NCBI RefSeq assembly: GCF_027942865.1
Contig: NC_134514.1
Span: 494,118-558,117, forward strand
Length of the DNA: 64,000 nucleotides
Direction: 5' to 3'
DNA from: Odontesthes bonariensis
Taxonomy: Eukaryota; Chordata; Actinopteri; Atheriniformes; Atherinopsidae
A program made the translations under genes and the position numbers. Positions 1 to 13,500 of the stretch are shown here, piece after piece (positions within the stretch are counted from its first letter, which is position 1; each line of letters starts with the position of its first letter). The notes beneath the pieces are model-generated. The model was not told the DNA's origin. It saw only the letters and a list, made by a program, of their open reading frames with translations, and searched no databases.

Positions 1-1488
1 ACATAACAACCCTGATCCACAGAGGTGGGTCCCACATAAAAACACAGATCCACAGAGGTGGGTCCCACATAAAAACACAGATCCACAGAGGTGGGTCCCA
101 CATAAAAACCCTGATCCACAGAGGTGGGTCCCACATAAAAACCCTGATCCACAGAGGTGGGTCCCACATAAAAACACAGATCCACAGAGGTGGGTCCCAC
201 ATAAAAACACAGATCCACAGAGGTGGGTCCCACATAAAAACCCTGATCCACAGAGGTGGGTCCCACATAAAAACACTGATCCACAGAGGTGGGTCCCACA
301 TAAAAACACTGATCCACAGAGGTGGGTCCCACATGAAAACCCTGATCCACAGAGGTGGGTCCCACATGAAAACCCTGATCCACAGAGGTGGGTCTCACAT
401 AAAAACCCTGATCCACAGAGGTGGGTCCCACATAAAAACCCTGATCCACAGAGGTGGGTCCCACATAAAAACCCTGATCCACAGAGGTGGGTCCCACATA
501 AAAACACAGATCCACAGAGGTGGGTCCCACATAAAAACCCTGATCCACAGAGGTGGGTCCCACATAAAAACACTGATCCACAGAGGTGGGTCCCACATGA
601 AAACCCTGATCCACAGAGGTGGGTCCCACATAAAAACCCTGATCCACAGAGGTGGGTCCCACATAAAAACCCTGATCCACAGAGGTGGGTCCCACATAAA
701 AACCCTGATCCACAGAGGTGGGTCCCACATGAAAACCCTGATCCACAGAGGTGGGTCCCACATAAAAACACAGATCCACAGAGGTGGGTCCCACATAAAA
801 ACCCTGATCCACAGAGGTGGGTCCCACATAACAACACAGATCCACAGAGGTGGGTCCCACATAAAAACACAGATCCACAGAGGTGGGTCCCACATAAAAA
901 CCCTGATCCACAGAGGTGGGTCCCACATAAAAACCCTGATCCACAGAGGTGGGTCCCACATAAAAACCCTGATCCACAGAGGTGGGTCCCACATAAAAAC
1001 ACTGATCCACAGAGGTGGGTCCCACATAAAAACACAGATCCACAGAGGTGGGTCCCACATAAAAACACAGATCCACAGAGGTGGGTCCCACATAAAAACC
1101 CTGATCCACAGAGGTGGGTCTCACATAAAAACCCTGATCCACAGAGGTGGGTCCCACATAAAAACCCTGATCCACAGAGGTGGGTCCCACATAAAAACCC
1201 TGATCCACAGAGGTGGGTCCCACATAAAAACCCTGATCCACAGAGGTGGGTCCCACATAAAAACCCTGATCCACAGAGGTGGGTCCCACATAAAAACACT
1301 GATCCACAGAGGTGGGTCCCACATAAAAACCCTGATCCACAGAGGTGGGTCCCACATAAAAACACAGATCCACAGAGGTGGGTCCCACATAAAAACCCTG
1401 ATCCACAGAGGTGGGTCCCACATAAAAACCCTGATCCACAGAGGTGGGTCCCACATAAAAACACAGATCCACAGAGGTGGGTCCCACA
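1..1488. repeat. 33-bp minisatellite, about 45 copies
   Basis: The core is ACATAAAAACCCTGATCCAC plus AGAGGTGGGTCCC. Variants are mostly CCCTGAT/CACAGAT/CACTGAT and ATAAAA/ATGAAA. The period is a multiple of three and the core lacks stops in several frames, which creates false ORFs on both strands. The array continues beyond the left edge. Confidence 0.97.
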
Positions 1489-1559
1489 GAGTCCCACCGG
1501 CACAGAGACACCAGAGAACCGATGATCCACTAACAGCTCGTTGGTCTCACTGAGGCTCT

Positions 1560-1665
1560 GAGACGTTCTTCTTAAACTAATAATCTGCAACTGAATTTAG
1601 ACAAAACACAGTTTCTGACTCTAAATGATCATCCATCACAGATAAGACTAAATGTAGCATAAAGC
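1560..1665 (+). mobile_element. LINE reverse-transcriptase fragment
   Basis: The plus strand reads NLQLNLDKTQFLTLNDHP, which resembles the post-catalytic LxLNxxKTxFLxF motif of non-LTR reverse transcriptases. It is short and degenerate. Confidence 0.45.
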
Positions 1666-1669
1666 AGAG

Positions 1670-2955
1670 ATTTAAAATCCTTTAAAAGAGAGTTACAACG
1701 ACGAGGAAGTGGCAGCGAACACAGGAAACACCACAGAGCCGGAGGATCCAAAGCAGGACGCCAAAGAAGGTCCAAACCAAATAAATCTCACACAAACAGA
1801 AGCAGAATAAGTAATAAGAAACCAGTGAAAGATCCGAAGCCTTATTCACTCTTTTTATTTCAGTCATTTCCAACTGAGGGACCAGAGCAACAATCCAGGG
1901 GGGGGGGTTCATTTATTCCAAGTGTTAGATGGTAGTTTCAGACATTTAAGGTTTGAAAACATTTCAGCCACAAATCAAACCGATCATTTACAGGGGAACT
2001 AAAAGAGGAAATGGATAAAGCTGCAGAGGAATGTAAAAAGGAGGATGAACTAAAACTGTGGTTTGGTTCAGTAGGAGCAGAAAGATTCGAGCTTTTCCTG
2101 CAGATATCTGAGTAAAGGCATGAAACTGGACCACCAAAACCATCCCACACATCTGCAGGTTGAGCACTTTTATGTCAGAAAAGTCAGATTTAGTGTTCAT
2201 TGAAATGAGAATGGAATGATTTGACCAATAATCAGCCTACAAGACAAACATCTACGTTATATCAGCCGAAAACAGAAAATCAGAGCTATGCAACAGGTTT
2301 GAGCTTTTACTACGACAGTAAACACCTGAGGAAAGAAGTGGAGATCATTCTGTGTTTTTGGTCCTCCTGAAACTAACCCTGAGCCTCTGAAACCCAACAG
2401 GGATGGAATCACATCAGTCAAAAGGCCCAGAAACCAAACTGCAGCCTAACGGCGTCCAGCTGGCTCAGGTTCCTAGGTTTCTATAAAGAATGGTGAGAAG
2501 TGAACACCCAAACAAATAACTAAACCAGAACAGAGACTAAGAAAGAGAACAGAGAAAACTGGGACACTGCAGTCTAAGTTTAAAGGTTTACAGACAGAAA
2601 CAGTTCCTATGAAACAACCCAACAGACTTTGTGGATTTAACTATGACAAACCAAAGGGTGTTCTCAAAGGTTCTACCTCCCCCCAAGAAACCTCCTTCAG
2701 GGCTTTCTTCCCCAGAATTATTTTCAGCTCCTGTTTTCCTGGAACAGATTAAAACTGTAATGGAGTTTATGAGGATGTGACCTGACCTCGGGTAGGATTC
2801 CTAGGACCTGACATTTACGGTACTACGGTGGCGTGACCATACTGACGGATGTTCAGGACGAGCGGGATGTGGCGACTTTAGGAGGTCGTTGCATCATCGC
2901 AGTTCATGAGAACATGATCTTATGTTTGAGGTTTTGTGGCATCAAAAAGGCGTGT
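1670..2955. other. No recognisable gene
   Basis: Unique-looking AT-rich sequence with only short chance ORFs and a short poly-G tract near 1900. I see no exon, RNA gene or clear mobile element. Confidence 0.5.
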
Positions 2956-3512
2956 TTAAAGGTAGGGTAGGAGATCCTGGATTCTGAGTCCAGCGAAGCT
3001 GCATTTTGAAAACACACCGGTAAAAAGTCCCAACCCTTTTCTTCACTTTCCCCCCGAAGGCACGCCTCTAGAGTACATGAACGCGCACGAGCACGAAGGT
3101 GCACGAGCGCTGTTCTGACAGCAAGCATCGATCGTTGCCGTATTTAGTATTTAGTATATGATAACTATACGTTTAATAATGCTAGGTGCTAGCCAAGCTG
3201 GCTCTAGTTTAGCTTTCTGCCAAGCTTCTGGGCGTAATTCGTTCACGGAGCAGGGTATGTGCACAGGGGGAAGGAGGGGGAGGGAGGAGCAGATTGCAGT
3301 TTGATAGACGGCATCAGAATCCAATCATTGTGAACGGTCCGTTCACAATGATTGGATACTGTTTTTCCTAGATTGTACGTTCTAGAGGCCACTAAAACTT
3401 TTCATATTTGTGTCAAAACTTTTAATTAATTGGTTGCAATGGGGGTGTGAAGAGTATTTCAAGCAAAATGTAAAAAGATGCTCCAGAAAAAGATCCCCTA
3501 CCCCGCCTTTAA
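2956..3512. mobile_element. TTAA-flanked non-autonomous DNA transposon with about 17-bp TIRs
   Basis: TTAA occurs at both ends (2956-2959 and 3509-3512). Inside it are inverted termini AGGTAGGGTAGGAGATC and, on the reverse strand, AGGCGGGGTAGGGGATC (14 of 17 match). The TTAA target suggests a piggyBac-type MITE. There is no coding potential. A perfect 19-bp-arm palindrome sits inside. Confidence 0.6.
3319..3357. repeat. Perfect palindrome, 19-bp arms, 1-nt loop
   Basis: The left arm ATCCAATCATTGTGAACGG is followed by T and its exact reverse complement. It lies inside the TTAA-flanked element. Confidence 0.95.
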
Positions 3513-3599
3513 CAGATTCTATATTTTTATTTCTATTTTATTTAAGAATACCCTGTTATAATATTGTTGTTGCATGCTTATTTTATCTAATCTTTTATT

Positions 3600-3702
3600 A
3601 TATTTGGACATCCAGTGCGGCAGCAAAGCAAAGAATTTCATTGTACAGGGAAACACGTTTCTAACTGCACATATGACAATAAACCTTTGAATCTTGAATC
3701 TT
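3600..3702 (+). mobile_element. LINE 3' tail fragment
   Basis: It contains AAAGAATTTCATTGTACAGG and TGACAATAAACC, then the tandem tail TTTGAATCTTGAATC. This tail type is common at the 3' end of fish non-LTR elements. Confidence 0.5.
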
Positions 3703-3811
3703 ATGAAGGAACCTGACATTATTTATTACAGTGAGGATGTGAAACATTGTGCTCAGAATCCTTCATCTGCAGGAGCTTCTGTAGGGTTATGGGCAGATGA
3801 TCAGACCTCTG

Positions 3812-4217
3812 CACTGGAAAAAATCTAAATCTTACCAAGTATATTTGTCTCATTGAGTATCTCATTACACTTAATATCAGACACAACTGCCTAACAAGCA
3901 CCATTTCAGCCAGATATAGGGACTTGTTTTAATACAATACATCTGGAATATCTTGTTAAGTAAAAAAGTCTTGAAAACAAATTGTTTTGAGTCATATTTC
4001 ATATGAAACAAGCATTTTTTTTCATTTGAAGAGGTTTTTAAGTTAATTTCAAGATCACTTTTATCTCAAAAGTCCCAAATATCACATCTTATTTCAAGAA
4101 ATCTTGACAAGCCGATTTTCACTAGTTCCATTGGCAGATTTTTTGGCTTATTTCAAGCAAAAACGTCTTTTTTTTGTTGTTTTTTTACTAATTTTTGAAG
4201 GGGCATTTTTTCCAGTG
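3812..4217. mobile_element. MITE with perfect 13-bp TIRs
   Basis: Termini CACTGGAAAAAAT and ATTTTTTCCAGTG are exact inverted repeats bounding 406 bp of AT-rich non-coding DNA. No convincing target-site duplication was found, so the superfamily is left open. Confidence 0.65.
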
Positions 4218-4383
4218 TGATGGTTCCTGGGACCTGTTGGTGCCACTGAACGTCAGTCTGTTTGTGTCCCAGCAGAGACTAAATGAAGACATAACTCATA
4301 GACCATTGATGGTCTGAGGCTCTGCCCAGATCAGATTGTTCTGTTGGGTCGACCCGACCCGTCCTCGGTCCCTGCAGATGGAC

Positions 4384-4576
4384 TCAGCTGTTGGACGGCT
4401 GCTCTGGTTTCAGCCGGATGGCCCAGGAGTTGGCGGACACGATGCTGCCCCGCCGATGGACGCGACAGGTGTAAACGCCCTCGTTGAACTCGTTGGCGAT
4501 GATGCGGAGGTCTCTGTCCTTCATCACGATGTAGCCGGGGACGGAGGTCAGGATCTGCTCGCCGTCTTTGTACCAG
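4384..4576 (-). CDS. mmp23: mmp23 exon 8 (Ig-like domain end and stop)
   Basis: It encodes [20 protein letters not shown], then [17 protein letters not shown] and SWAIRL, ending at TGA (4386-4384). The [14 protein letters not shown] block carries the second Ig cysteine (351) and matches the MMP23 Ig-CAM domain. The 3' UTR runs towards lower coordinates. I could not assign a poly(A) signal with confidence. Confidence 0.95.
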
Positions 4577-7500
4577 CTGCGTAAACGGGGGAGAAAACGC
4601 TGTTTTATGTCTGTCCGGTTTACGGATGTCAGACTGAAAGCTTCCACACATCAGAAAAAACAGGGTTCATTTGTTAAGAGTTCCGGATGCCATCTGTGAA
4701 ATAAGTGAAAAGGCCAGAGGTGTCTTTCTGGAAGTTCTGAACCTTTTCAGACCCATTTTACATTTGTATTCATATCTGAAGTCAAACCTCCTGTTTAATG
4801 TTTGTAAGTTTGTTTGTTTGTTTTGTTTATTTTGTTAAACGGTGTCATACACCAAAAAGGTGCCGGGCCCGCATGGGCTTACAAGACACACCATAAGTAA
4901 TAAAAAGCAACAGTCAAAAGATCATCTCCATAATTGCTAAGCCAACATATACGGTCCTCAGTAGACAACAACCCCACTCAGACATAAAGTTGTTGAGCTT
5001 CCAACACATATTGGGCTAAATAAAACACTTTTTCGCTAAACAGATATGTAAGTCTGCACTCATCGGACATAGAAAACAAATCATGACATTCCAAGGTCAA
5101 TTTAAGGAAGAGCTTAAGTCTAAATACATGGTAAAAAGGACAGTAAAACACAAAATGCATCTCATTTTCCACCTCATTTAAGTCACACAGGGGACACTTC
5201 CTGTTCTCCTCTGGGATTGCATGGAAACGTCCAGTTTCAACCGCCAGAGTTCTCAACTGGGCCCAAACAGAGCTCTGCGCTCTGCTAAGGTTCAGGGGGA
5301 CACAGTGCTCTGGATGGTAGACAGACTTTATCAAACAATACATTCTAAGTTTAGGTTTGTACAGAATTTCTTCTGCCCAATTTTGTTTATAATTTTCAAA
5401 TAATATTATCTTAATTTGTTTAACACTACAGGATCATTTATTTCTACATATGTATTGGAGACCTACTTCATGAAATATACTGGAAAGTTCCTTTGTCCAA
5501 CGACTATTTTTTGAAAAGTTCCACAAAAAAATTTGTTTGACAAGTCTGTTGTCAGACATGTGGATGAGTCTATTCCACAGTCGCACCATGTCACCATGTA
5601 AGAACTGATCAGCAGCCCTGTCTCAGTGCTGGACCCAATGGATCAGCTGACCTGACTTTCGGCGGAGAGCGCAGACTTTTGGTTCCACAGCGGAAACCCA
5701 CCACCTTCCCCCGGGGAACCATCTTGATCTTTACATTGGCTGGAGGCGACGTTGGCGTGGCAACCACCTCCAGGGGCTCTGCAGGGGGGACGAGATCCAG
5801 ACGGAGAGGAGTTTCATACCAGAGTTCTGCCAGACAAAGTGGATTCAATGATCAGAACCCAGAGGTCCAAACTCACCGTAACAGAGGTCACAGCGCTGAG
5901 GACAGTTCTTCCTCATGAAGGTCTTCCTCCGCTCACAGAAGCCGAGTCGAGCCCATGGATCACAGACTCGCTTCTTATCCAGACAGCCTGCAAACGCACA
6001 ACCAGCGAGTAAGTACAAGAACTGGATCTAATATTGGACAGAAGCATGAGGTCTGAGCTCTGTTTGGGTCTATTGGGGTCTATTGGGGTCTGTTAGTGTC
6101 TGCCTGGGTCTGTAGGGTCTGCTCGGTCTGTTGGGTCTGTTGGGTCTGTTGGGTCTGTAGGGTCTGTAGGGTCTGTTGGGTCTGTTGGGTCTGTAGGGTC
6201 TGTTGGGTCTGTAGGGTCTGTAGGGTCTGTTGGGTCTGTAGGGTCTGTTGGGTCTGTTGGGTCTGTTGGGTCTGTAGGGTCTGTAGGGTCTGTAGGGTCT
6301 GTTGGGTCTGTAGGGTCTGCTGGGTCTGTAGAGTCTGTTGGGTCTGTAGGGTCTGTAGGGTCTGTAGGGTCTGTTGGGTCTGTAGGGTCTGTTGGGTCTG
6401 TAGGGTCTGTAGGGTCTGTAGGGTCTGTTGGGTCTGTAGGGTCTGTAGGGTCTGTAGGGTCTGTAGAGTCTGTTGGGTCTGTTGGATCTGTAGGGTCTGT
6501 TGGGTCTGTAGGGTCTGTAGGGTCTGTAGGGTCTGTGGGGTCTGTTGGGTCTGTAGGGTCTGTTGGGTCTGTAGGGTCTGTTGGGTCTGTAGGGTCTGTA
6601 GGGTCTGTTGGGTCTGTAGGGTCTGTTGGGTCTGTAGGATCTGTAGGGTCTGTTGGGTCTGTTGGGTCTGTAGGGTCTGTAGGGTCTGTTGGGTCTGTTG
6701 GGTCTGTAGGGTCTGTTGGGTCTGTAGGATCTGTAGGGTCTGTTGGGTCTGTTGGGTCTGTAGGGTCTGTAGGATCTGTTGGGTCTGTAGGATCTGTAGG
6801 GTCTGTAGGGTCTGTTGGGTCTGTAGGGTCTGTAGGGTCTGTTGGGTCTGTAGGATCTGTAGGGTCTGTTGGGTCTGTTGGGTCTGTAGGGTCTGTAGGA
6901 TCTGTTGGGTCTGTAGGATCTGTAGGGTCTGTAGGGTCTGTTGGGTCTGTAGGATCTGTAGGGTCTGTAGGGTCTGTTGGGTCTGTAGGATCTGTAGGGT
7001 CTGTAGGGTCTGTTGGGTCTGTAGGATCTGTAGGGTCTGTAGGGTCTGTTGGGTCTGTAGGATCTGTAGGGTCTGTTGGGTCTGTTGGGTCTGTAGGGTC
7101 TGTAGGATCTGTTGGGTCTGTAGGGTCTGTTGGGTCTGTTGGGTCTGTTGGGTCTGTAGGGTCTGTAGGGTCTGTGGGGTCTGTTGGGTCTGTAGGGTCT
7201 GTAGGGTCTGTAGGATCAGTTGGGTCTGTAGGGTCTGTAGGGTCTGTTGGGTCTGTTGGGTCTGTAGGGTCTGTTGGGTCTGTTGGGTCTGTAGGGTCTG
7301 TTGGGTCTGTAGGGTCTGTTGGGTCTGTTGGGTCTGTAGGGTCTGTAGGGTCTGTAGGATCTGTTGGGTCTGTTGGGTCTGTTGGGTCTGTAGGGTCTGT
7401 TGGGTCTGTAGGGTCTGTAGGGTCTGTTGGGTCTGTTGGGTCTGTAGGGTCTGTAGGGTCTGTTGGGTCTGTTGGGTCTGTAGGGTCTGTAGGGTCTGTT

Positions 7501-10500
7501 GGGTCTGTTGGGTCTGTAGGGTCTGTAGGGTCTGTAGGGTCTGTTGGGTCTGTTGGGTCTGTAGGGTCTGTAGGGTCTGTAGGGTCTGTTGGGTCTGTTG
7601 GGTCTGTAGGGTCTGTAGGGTCTGTTGGGTCTGTTGGGTCTGTAGGGTCTGTAGGGTCTGTTGGGTCTGTAGGGTCTGTAGGGTCTGTAGGGTCTGTTGG
7701 GTCTGTTGGGTCTGTAGGGTCTGTTGGGTCTGTAGGATCTGTAGGATCTGTAGGGTCTGTAGGGTCTGTTGGGTCTGTAGGGTCTGTTGGGTCTGTTGGG
7801 TCTGTAGGATCTGTAGGATCTGTAGGGTCTGTTGGGTCTGTTGGGTCTGTAGGGTCTGTAGGGTCTGTTGGGTCTGTTGGGTCTGTAGGATCTGTAGGAT
7901 CTGTAGGGTCTGTTGGGTCTGTTGGGTCTGTTGGGTCTGTAGGGTCTGTTGGGTCTGTAGGATCTGTAGGATCTGTAGGGTCTGTAGGGTCTGTTGGGTC
8001 TGTAGGGTCTGTAGGGTCTGTTGGGTCTGTTGGGTCTGTAGGGTCTGTAGGGTCTGTTGGGTCTGTAGGGTCTGTAGGGTCTGTAGGGTCTGTAGGGTCT
8101 GTTGGGTCTGTAGGGTCTGTAGGGTCTGTTGGGTCTGTAGGGTCTGTAGGGTCTGTAGGGTCTGCTCGGTCTGTTGGGTCTGTAGGGTCTGTAGAGTCTG
8201 TTGGGTCTGTAGGGTCTGTAGGGTCTGTTGGGTCTGTAGGGTCTGTAGGGTCTGTAGGGTCTGTTGGGTCTGCTCGGTCTGTTGGGTCTGTAGGGTCTGT
8301 TGGGTCTGTTGGGTCTGTTGGGTCTGTGGGGTCTGTGGGGTCTGTTGGGTCTGTAGGGTCTGTAGGGTCTGTAGGGTCTGTTGGGTCTGTTGGGTCTGTA
8401 GGGTCTGTAGGATCTGTAGGGTCTGTAGGGTCTGTTGGGTCTGTAGGGTCTGCTGGGTCTGTAGGGTCTGCTGGGTCTGTAGGGTCTGTTGGGTCTGTTG
8501 GGTCTGTAGGGTCTGTAGGGTCTGTAGGGTCTGTAGGGTCTGTTGGGTCTGTTGGGTCTGTAGGGTCTGTAGGGTCTGTTGGGTCTGTTGGGTCTGTAGG
8601 GTCTGTAGGGTCTGTTGGGTCTGTTGGGTCTGTAGGGTCTGTAGGGTCTGTAGGGTCTGTTGGGTCTGTCGGGTCTGCTCGGTCTGTTGGGTCTGTAGGG
8701 TCTGTTGAGTCTGTTGGGTCTGTAGGGTCTGTTGGGTCTGTAGGGTCTGTTGGGTCTGTAGGGTCTGTAGGGTCTGTAGGGTCTGTTGGGTCTGTAGGGT
8801 CTGTTGGGTCTGTTGGGTCTGTCGGGTCTGCTCGGTCTGTTGGGTCTGTAGGGTCTGTTGGGTCTGTCGGGTCTGCTCGGTCTGTTGGGTCTGTTGAGTC
8901 TGTTGGGTCTGTAGGGTCTGCTCGGTCTGTTGGGTCTGTTGAGTCTGTAGGGTCTGTTGGGTCTGTTGGGTCTGTAGGGTCTGCTCGGTCTGTTGGGTCT
9001 GTTGAGTCTGTAGGGTCTGTTGGGTCTGTTGGGTCTGTAGGGTCTGTAGGGTCTGTTGGGTCTGTAGGGTCTGTAGGGTCTGCTGGATCTGTAGGATCTG
9101 TAGTGTCTGTAGGATCTGTAGGATCTGTAGGGTCTGTTGGGTCTGCTGGGTCTGTAGGGTCTGCTGGGTCTGTAGGGTCTGCTGGGTCTGTAGGGTCTGC
9201 TGGATCTGTAGGATCTGTAGTGTCTGTAGGATCTGTAGGGTCTGTAGGGTCTGTAGGGGGTAGATTGTCACCGTAGAGTCTCTGGATGCCCCAGACATCA
9301 TCCTGGGCAATGTTCCTCTGGCCGGTGTAGGTGGCGTTTGGATGCATCAAAGCTTGGGGGTCTCTGGAGTGCCACAGACCCAGAGCGTGACCAATCTCAT
9401 GAGCCGCCACCTGGACCAGATCATTTAGCCAGACTCCTGCAGAACCAGAACCACAGACACTTGTTTCCACATATGTTTACGTTCGTACCTTGATTCTATC
9501 TGAATTGCAGACGCTGCCCCCTGGTGCTCAACATGGAACACATCTTTTGGATGGATGTAAACCTCCCTGCTTTCATTTGAGCAGTTTTTCTGCCCCTTGT
9601 ATTACATTTACTGCAGGGCATTTACCTTGTTTCCAGCTGAACCTGGACTTCCCGAGGATCCAAAACTCGTGGTTGTCAAAGTGGATTTCACCTCTTGGCG
9701 GCAGGAAGGCGTGAGCCAGCTCGCCATTGAGCCCATCGAAACATGGATGGAGGGGAGACCACCAGCAATCAGTGTGGTTAAAGGTGTAGAAACCTAGGAC
9801 ACACATCCCAGTCACCTGCTATCATTCCACTAAAAGTTCAACTCAACAACAATTAAAGGATCAACACTGGTGAGAGTCCTAAAGGGTGACCAAAGTGTGA
9901 CTTTAACGGTTTTTAAGACAGTTTCTCTGGTGGAAATTTGTAAATATCTGAAACTTTTTGCTTTGTGGACTCAGGTGAGTGGAGCAAACATGACCAGACA
10001 AAAACAGATCCTTCCAAACCACAGGTCCACATGGAACACCATGGTCACCTATAAACTCTCCCAGGTTATCTGAAGCAGTAAAACATGTTCTTTGTTCTTC
10101 ATTAAAGGAGATAAAACTGTGTTTTCGGTTGTCAAGATCAGCTGATAAATATATGTTTGGGATCATGATGGTGGCTAGCAAAAAAAGCCATTACTAGGAA
10201 ATGGATGAAGATGGAGCCTAAAAGGGAAGATCGGGTTGACGTAATGCACAATATTTATATGATGGAAAGGTTGACATTTTCCATCAGATTAGAATCGGGC
10301 AAATTTAAGAATTACTGGAAAAATTGGTTGGACTTTGTTTCACCATTGAGGTCAGATTTTGTTGAATAAAACCCTGGGGACAGGAGGAACCCTTACATAG
10401 CTACAGATTGTATATAGTTCATTTGCAGGTAAATTTAAATGAGAAGAAGGAACAGTAAATGCCGGGTATTGAAAGTGTTAGGGCAGGTTGAAGTACATAA

Positions 10501-13500
10501 AGGAAAGAAAGGTTATAATACAGAATGTCGACACAATAGTTTGTTGAATACTGGAAGGATATTGTGAAAAATGTGGAATTGTGGTTGTTCACCTGTATGG
10601 AAAACAAAAACGCAATAAAAATTTGCAAATTTAAAAAAAAAAACAACAGCGTTTTCACAGTTTTTAACAGCCGACTCTTTCCTCTCGTATTGCGTAACAT
10701 ACCAATTGTGATGTCAGCGGTGGCGTTGCCGTCGGTAACCTCTGTGAAAGTCAGCGGCGACACGTCACTCCACTTGTTGAAGGCGATGCTGATGGCCTTC
10801 CTGGTGTCCTCCACATTCAGAGTGTTGGGAAACTTGATGATCCTGAGAGGAAGATAAAGTGGGAGCATGTTTATGGTGGTTGGAGGTACAGATCTGTATG
10901 CTGATGACACTGGTTTATATACACATGCAGAAACTCAGAGACTGACTCACTGACCACAGAGCTGCTCGAACAGTCATGCTTTCATCTTCACGTAAGCAAA
11001 ATAAAAGGTTTTCATTTTCCTCCAAAACCAAAGAGTCAGCCAGTTTTTTTCATTAAAGATAGTGAGACTGAAATAGTTCAATACTTTGATGTAATGCTTG
11101 GACTAAAACCATAATAAAGTTATCAAGTACAATCTGACGAATTTCAGACACATTAGAGGCATTTGTGAAGTAAATGTATGTTAACTAAAACATAGAATCA
11201 TAATTCAAAGTAAACCAAGACACAGAATATGAGAACCAAAGGAACCGAAACCCATCAAGTGTTCAGCAGGAGCTTTACAGCTAAAATTCACATTTTCTTA
11301 TTCATCTATTCTAAATTAAAAGGAAAAGTAGTGACAGAAACCCGGTGAATCTTTTAACCTTCAAAGTGTCCTGATCAGCAGTTCTGCAGCTTCCTGAAGC
11401 TCTCAGAGTTTCTCTTTGGACATTTTCTGCTTCTTCCCTCATCTTCAGTCCAGTCCTTGTACCTGAGCATCTTCAGAGGAATGTGTTTTTTCTTTGTTCA
11501 GCCACTAAACTCTGAGCTGTGAACCATTCAGGCAGGAAAAAGGCTCCTAACTCAAGGGATGAACCAGTGTTGTGTCCAACTTAGCAAAGAAGCCGTTTTA
11601 AACTGGATCTTTAGGCACTTTGTTCCCAGCAGCCTGTCACAGAGACACATCATTCACCCTAACCCACAGAGTAGTTCCCACTTTGACCTGAAGGTGTCAG
11701 TGTTGCATCACTGTTCCACACCTGACTCGGACACAGTGACACAGCAGTTTGTTCAGTAACACGTGGGCTGTGTTCGAATCCACATACTACATACTACATA
11801 CCACATACTACATACTACATACTACATACCACATACTACATACCACATACCACATACTGCATACTACATACTACATATTACATATTACATACCACATACT
11901 ACATACTACATACCACATACTGCATACTACATACACATACTACATACTACATACCACATACTACATACCACATACTACATACTACATACCACATACTACA
12001 TACCACATACCACATACTACATACTACATACTACATATTACATACCACATACTACATACTACATACCACATACTGCATACTACATACACATACTACATAC
12101 TACATACCACATACTACATACCACATACTACATACTACATACCACATACCACATACTACATACCGCATACCACATGCTACAATCTGCATACTACATACTG
12201 CATACTACATATTACATACTACATACTACATACCACATACCACATACTACATACGGCATACTACATATTACATACTACATACTACATACCGCATACCACA
12301 TACTACATACTACATACTGCATACTGCATACTACATACCGCATACCACATACTACATACTGCATACTGCATACTACATACTACATACTACATACTACATA
12401 CTACATACCGCATACCACATACTACATACTGCATACTACATACCGCATACCACATACTACATACTACATACCGCATACCACATACTACATACTACATACT
12501 ACATACCACATACTGCATACTACATACTACATATTACATACCACATACTACATACTACATACCACATACTGCATACTACATACACATACTACATACTACA
12601 TACCACATACTACATACTACATACACATACTACATACTACATACCACATACTACATACTACATACCACATACTGCATACTACATACACATACTACATACT
12701 ACATACCACATACTACATACTACATACCACATACCACATACTACATACTACATACCGCATACCACATACTACATACGGCATACTACATATTACATACTAC
12801 ATACTACATACCGCATACCACATACTACATACTGCATACTGCATACTACATACCGCATACCACATACTACATACTACATACTACATACCACATACTACAT
12901 ACTATATACTAGATACCACATACTGCATACTGCATACTGCATACTACATACCACATACTACATACTACATACTGCATACTGCATACTACATACTACATAC
13001 CGCATACCACATACTACATACGGCATACTACATATTACATACTACATACTACATACCGCATACCACATACTACATACTGCATACTGCATACTACATACCG
13101 CATACCACATACTGCATACTACATACTACATACTACATACCACATACCACATACTAGATACCACATACTGCATACCGCATACTGCATACTGCATACTACA
13201 TACTACATACTACATACTACATACTGCATACTGCATACTGCATACTACATACTACATACTCATCGATCAGACAGTATGCAGAGTGTTTACACACAATGCA
13301 TTTCGCTCCTGCCCGAGCCGAAATCAGCCGGCCTGAAGCTGATTTCCCTTAAGCTCTAAACTCTGTAAACTTTAGCAACATTTGAAACATTTTTAGGAGA
13401 GAAAGTAGTCGTTTAGATCCCCAACGTGTTGAAAACCTGACAAAATACCGGCTGTTTACAATTTTGTTCCCACGAATTCGGCGCTACTAAAGCTAGCCGC

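Noticed and set aside
333..1553. 406-codon open frame of HRGGSHIKTLI-type repeats
   Set aside because: It is the 33-bp minisatellite read in one frame. The unit length is a multiple of three and the opposite strand is equally open.
6096..9276. Plus-strand Cys/Val/Trp and Val-Gly-Ser ORFs of 870-913 codons
   Set aside because: They are the strand opposite mmp23, produced by the 9-bp array. No start context or domain.
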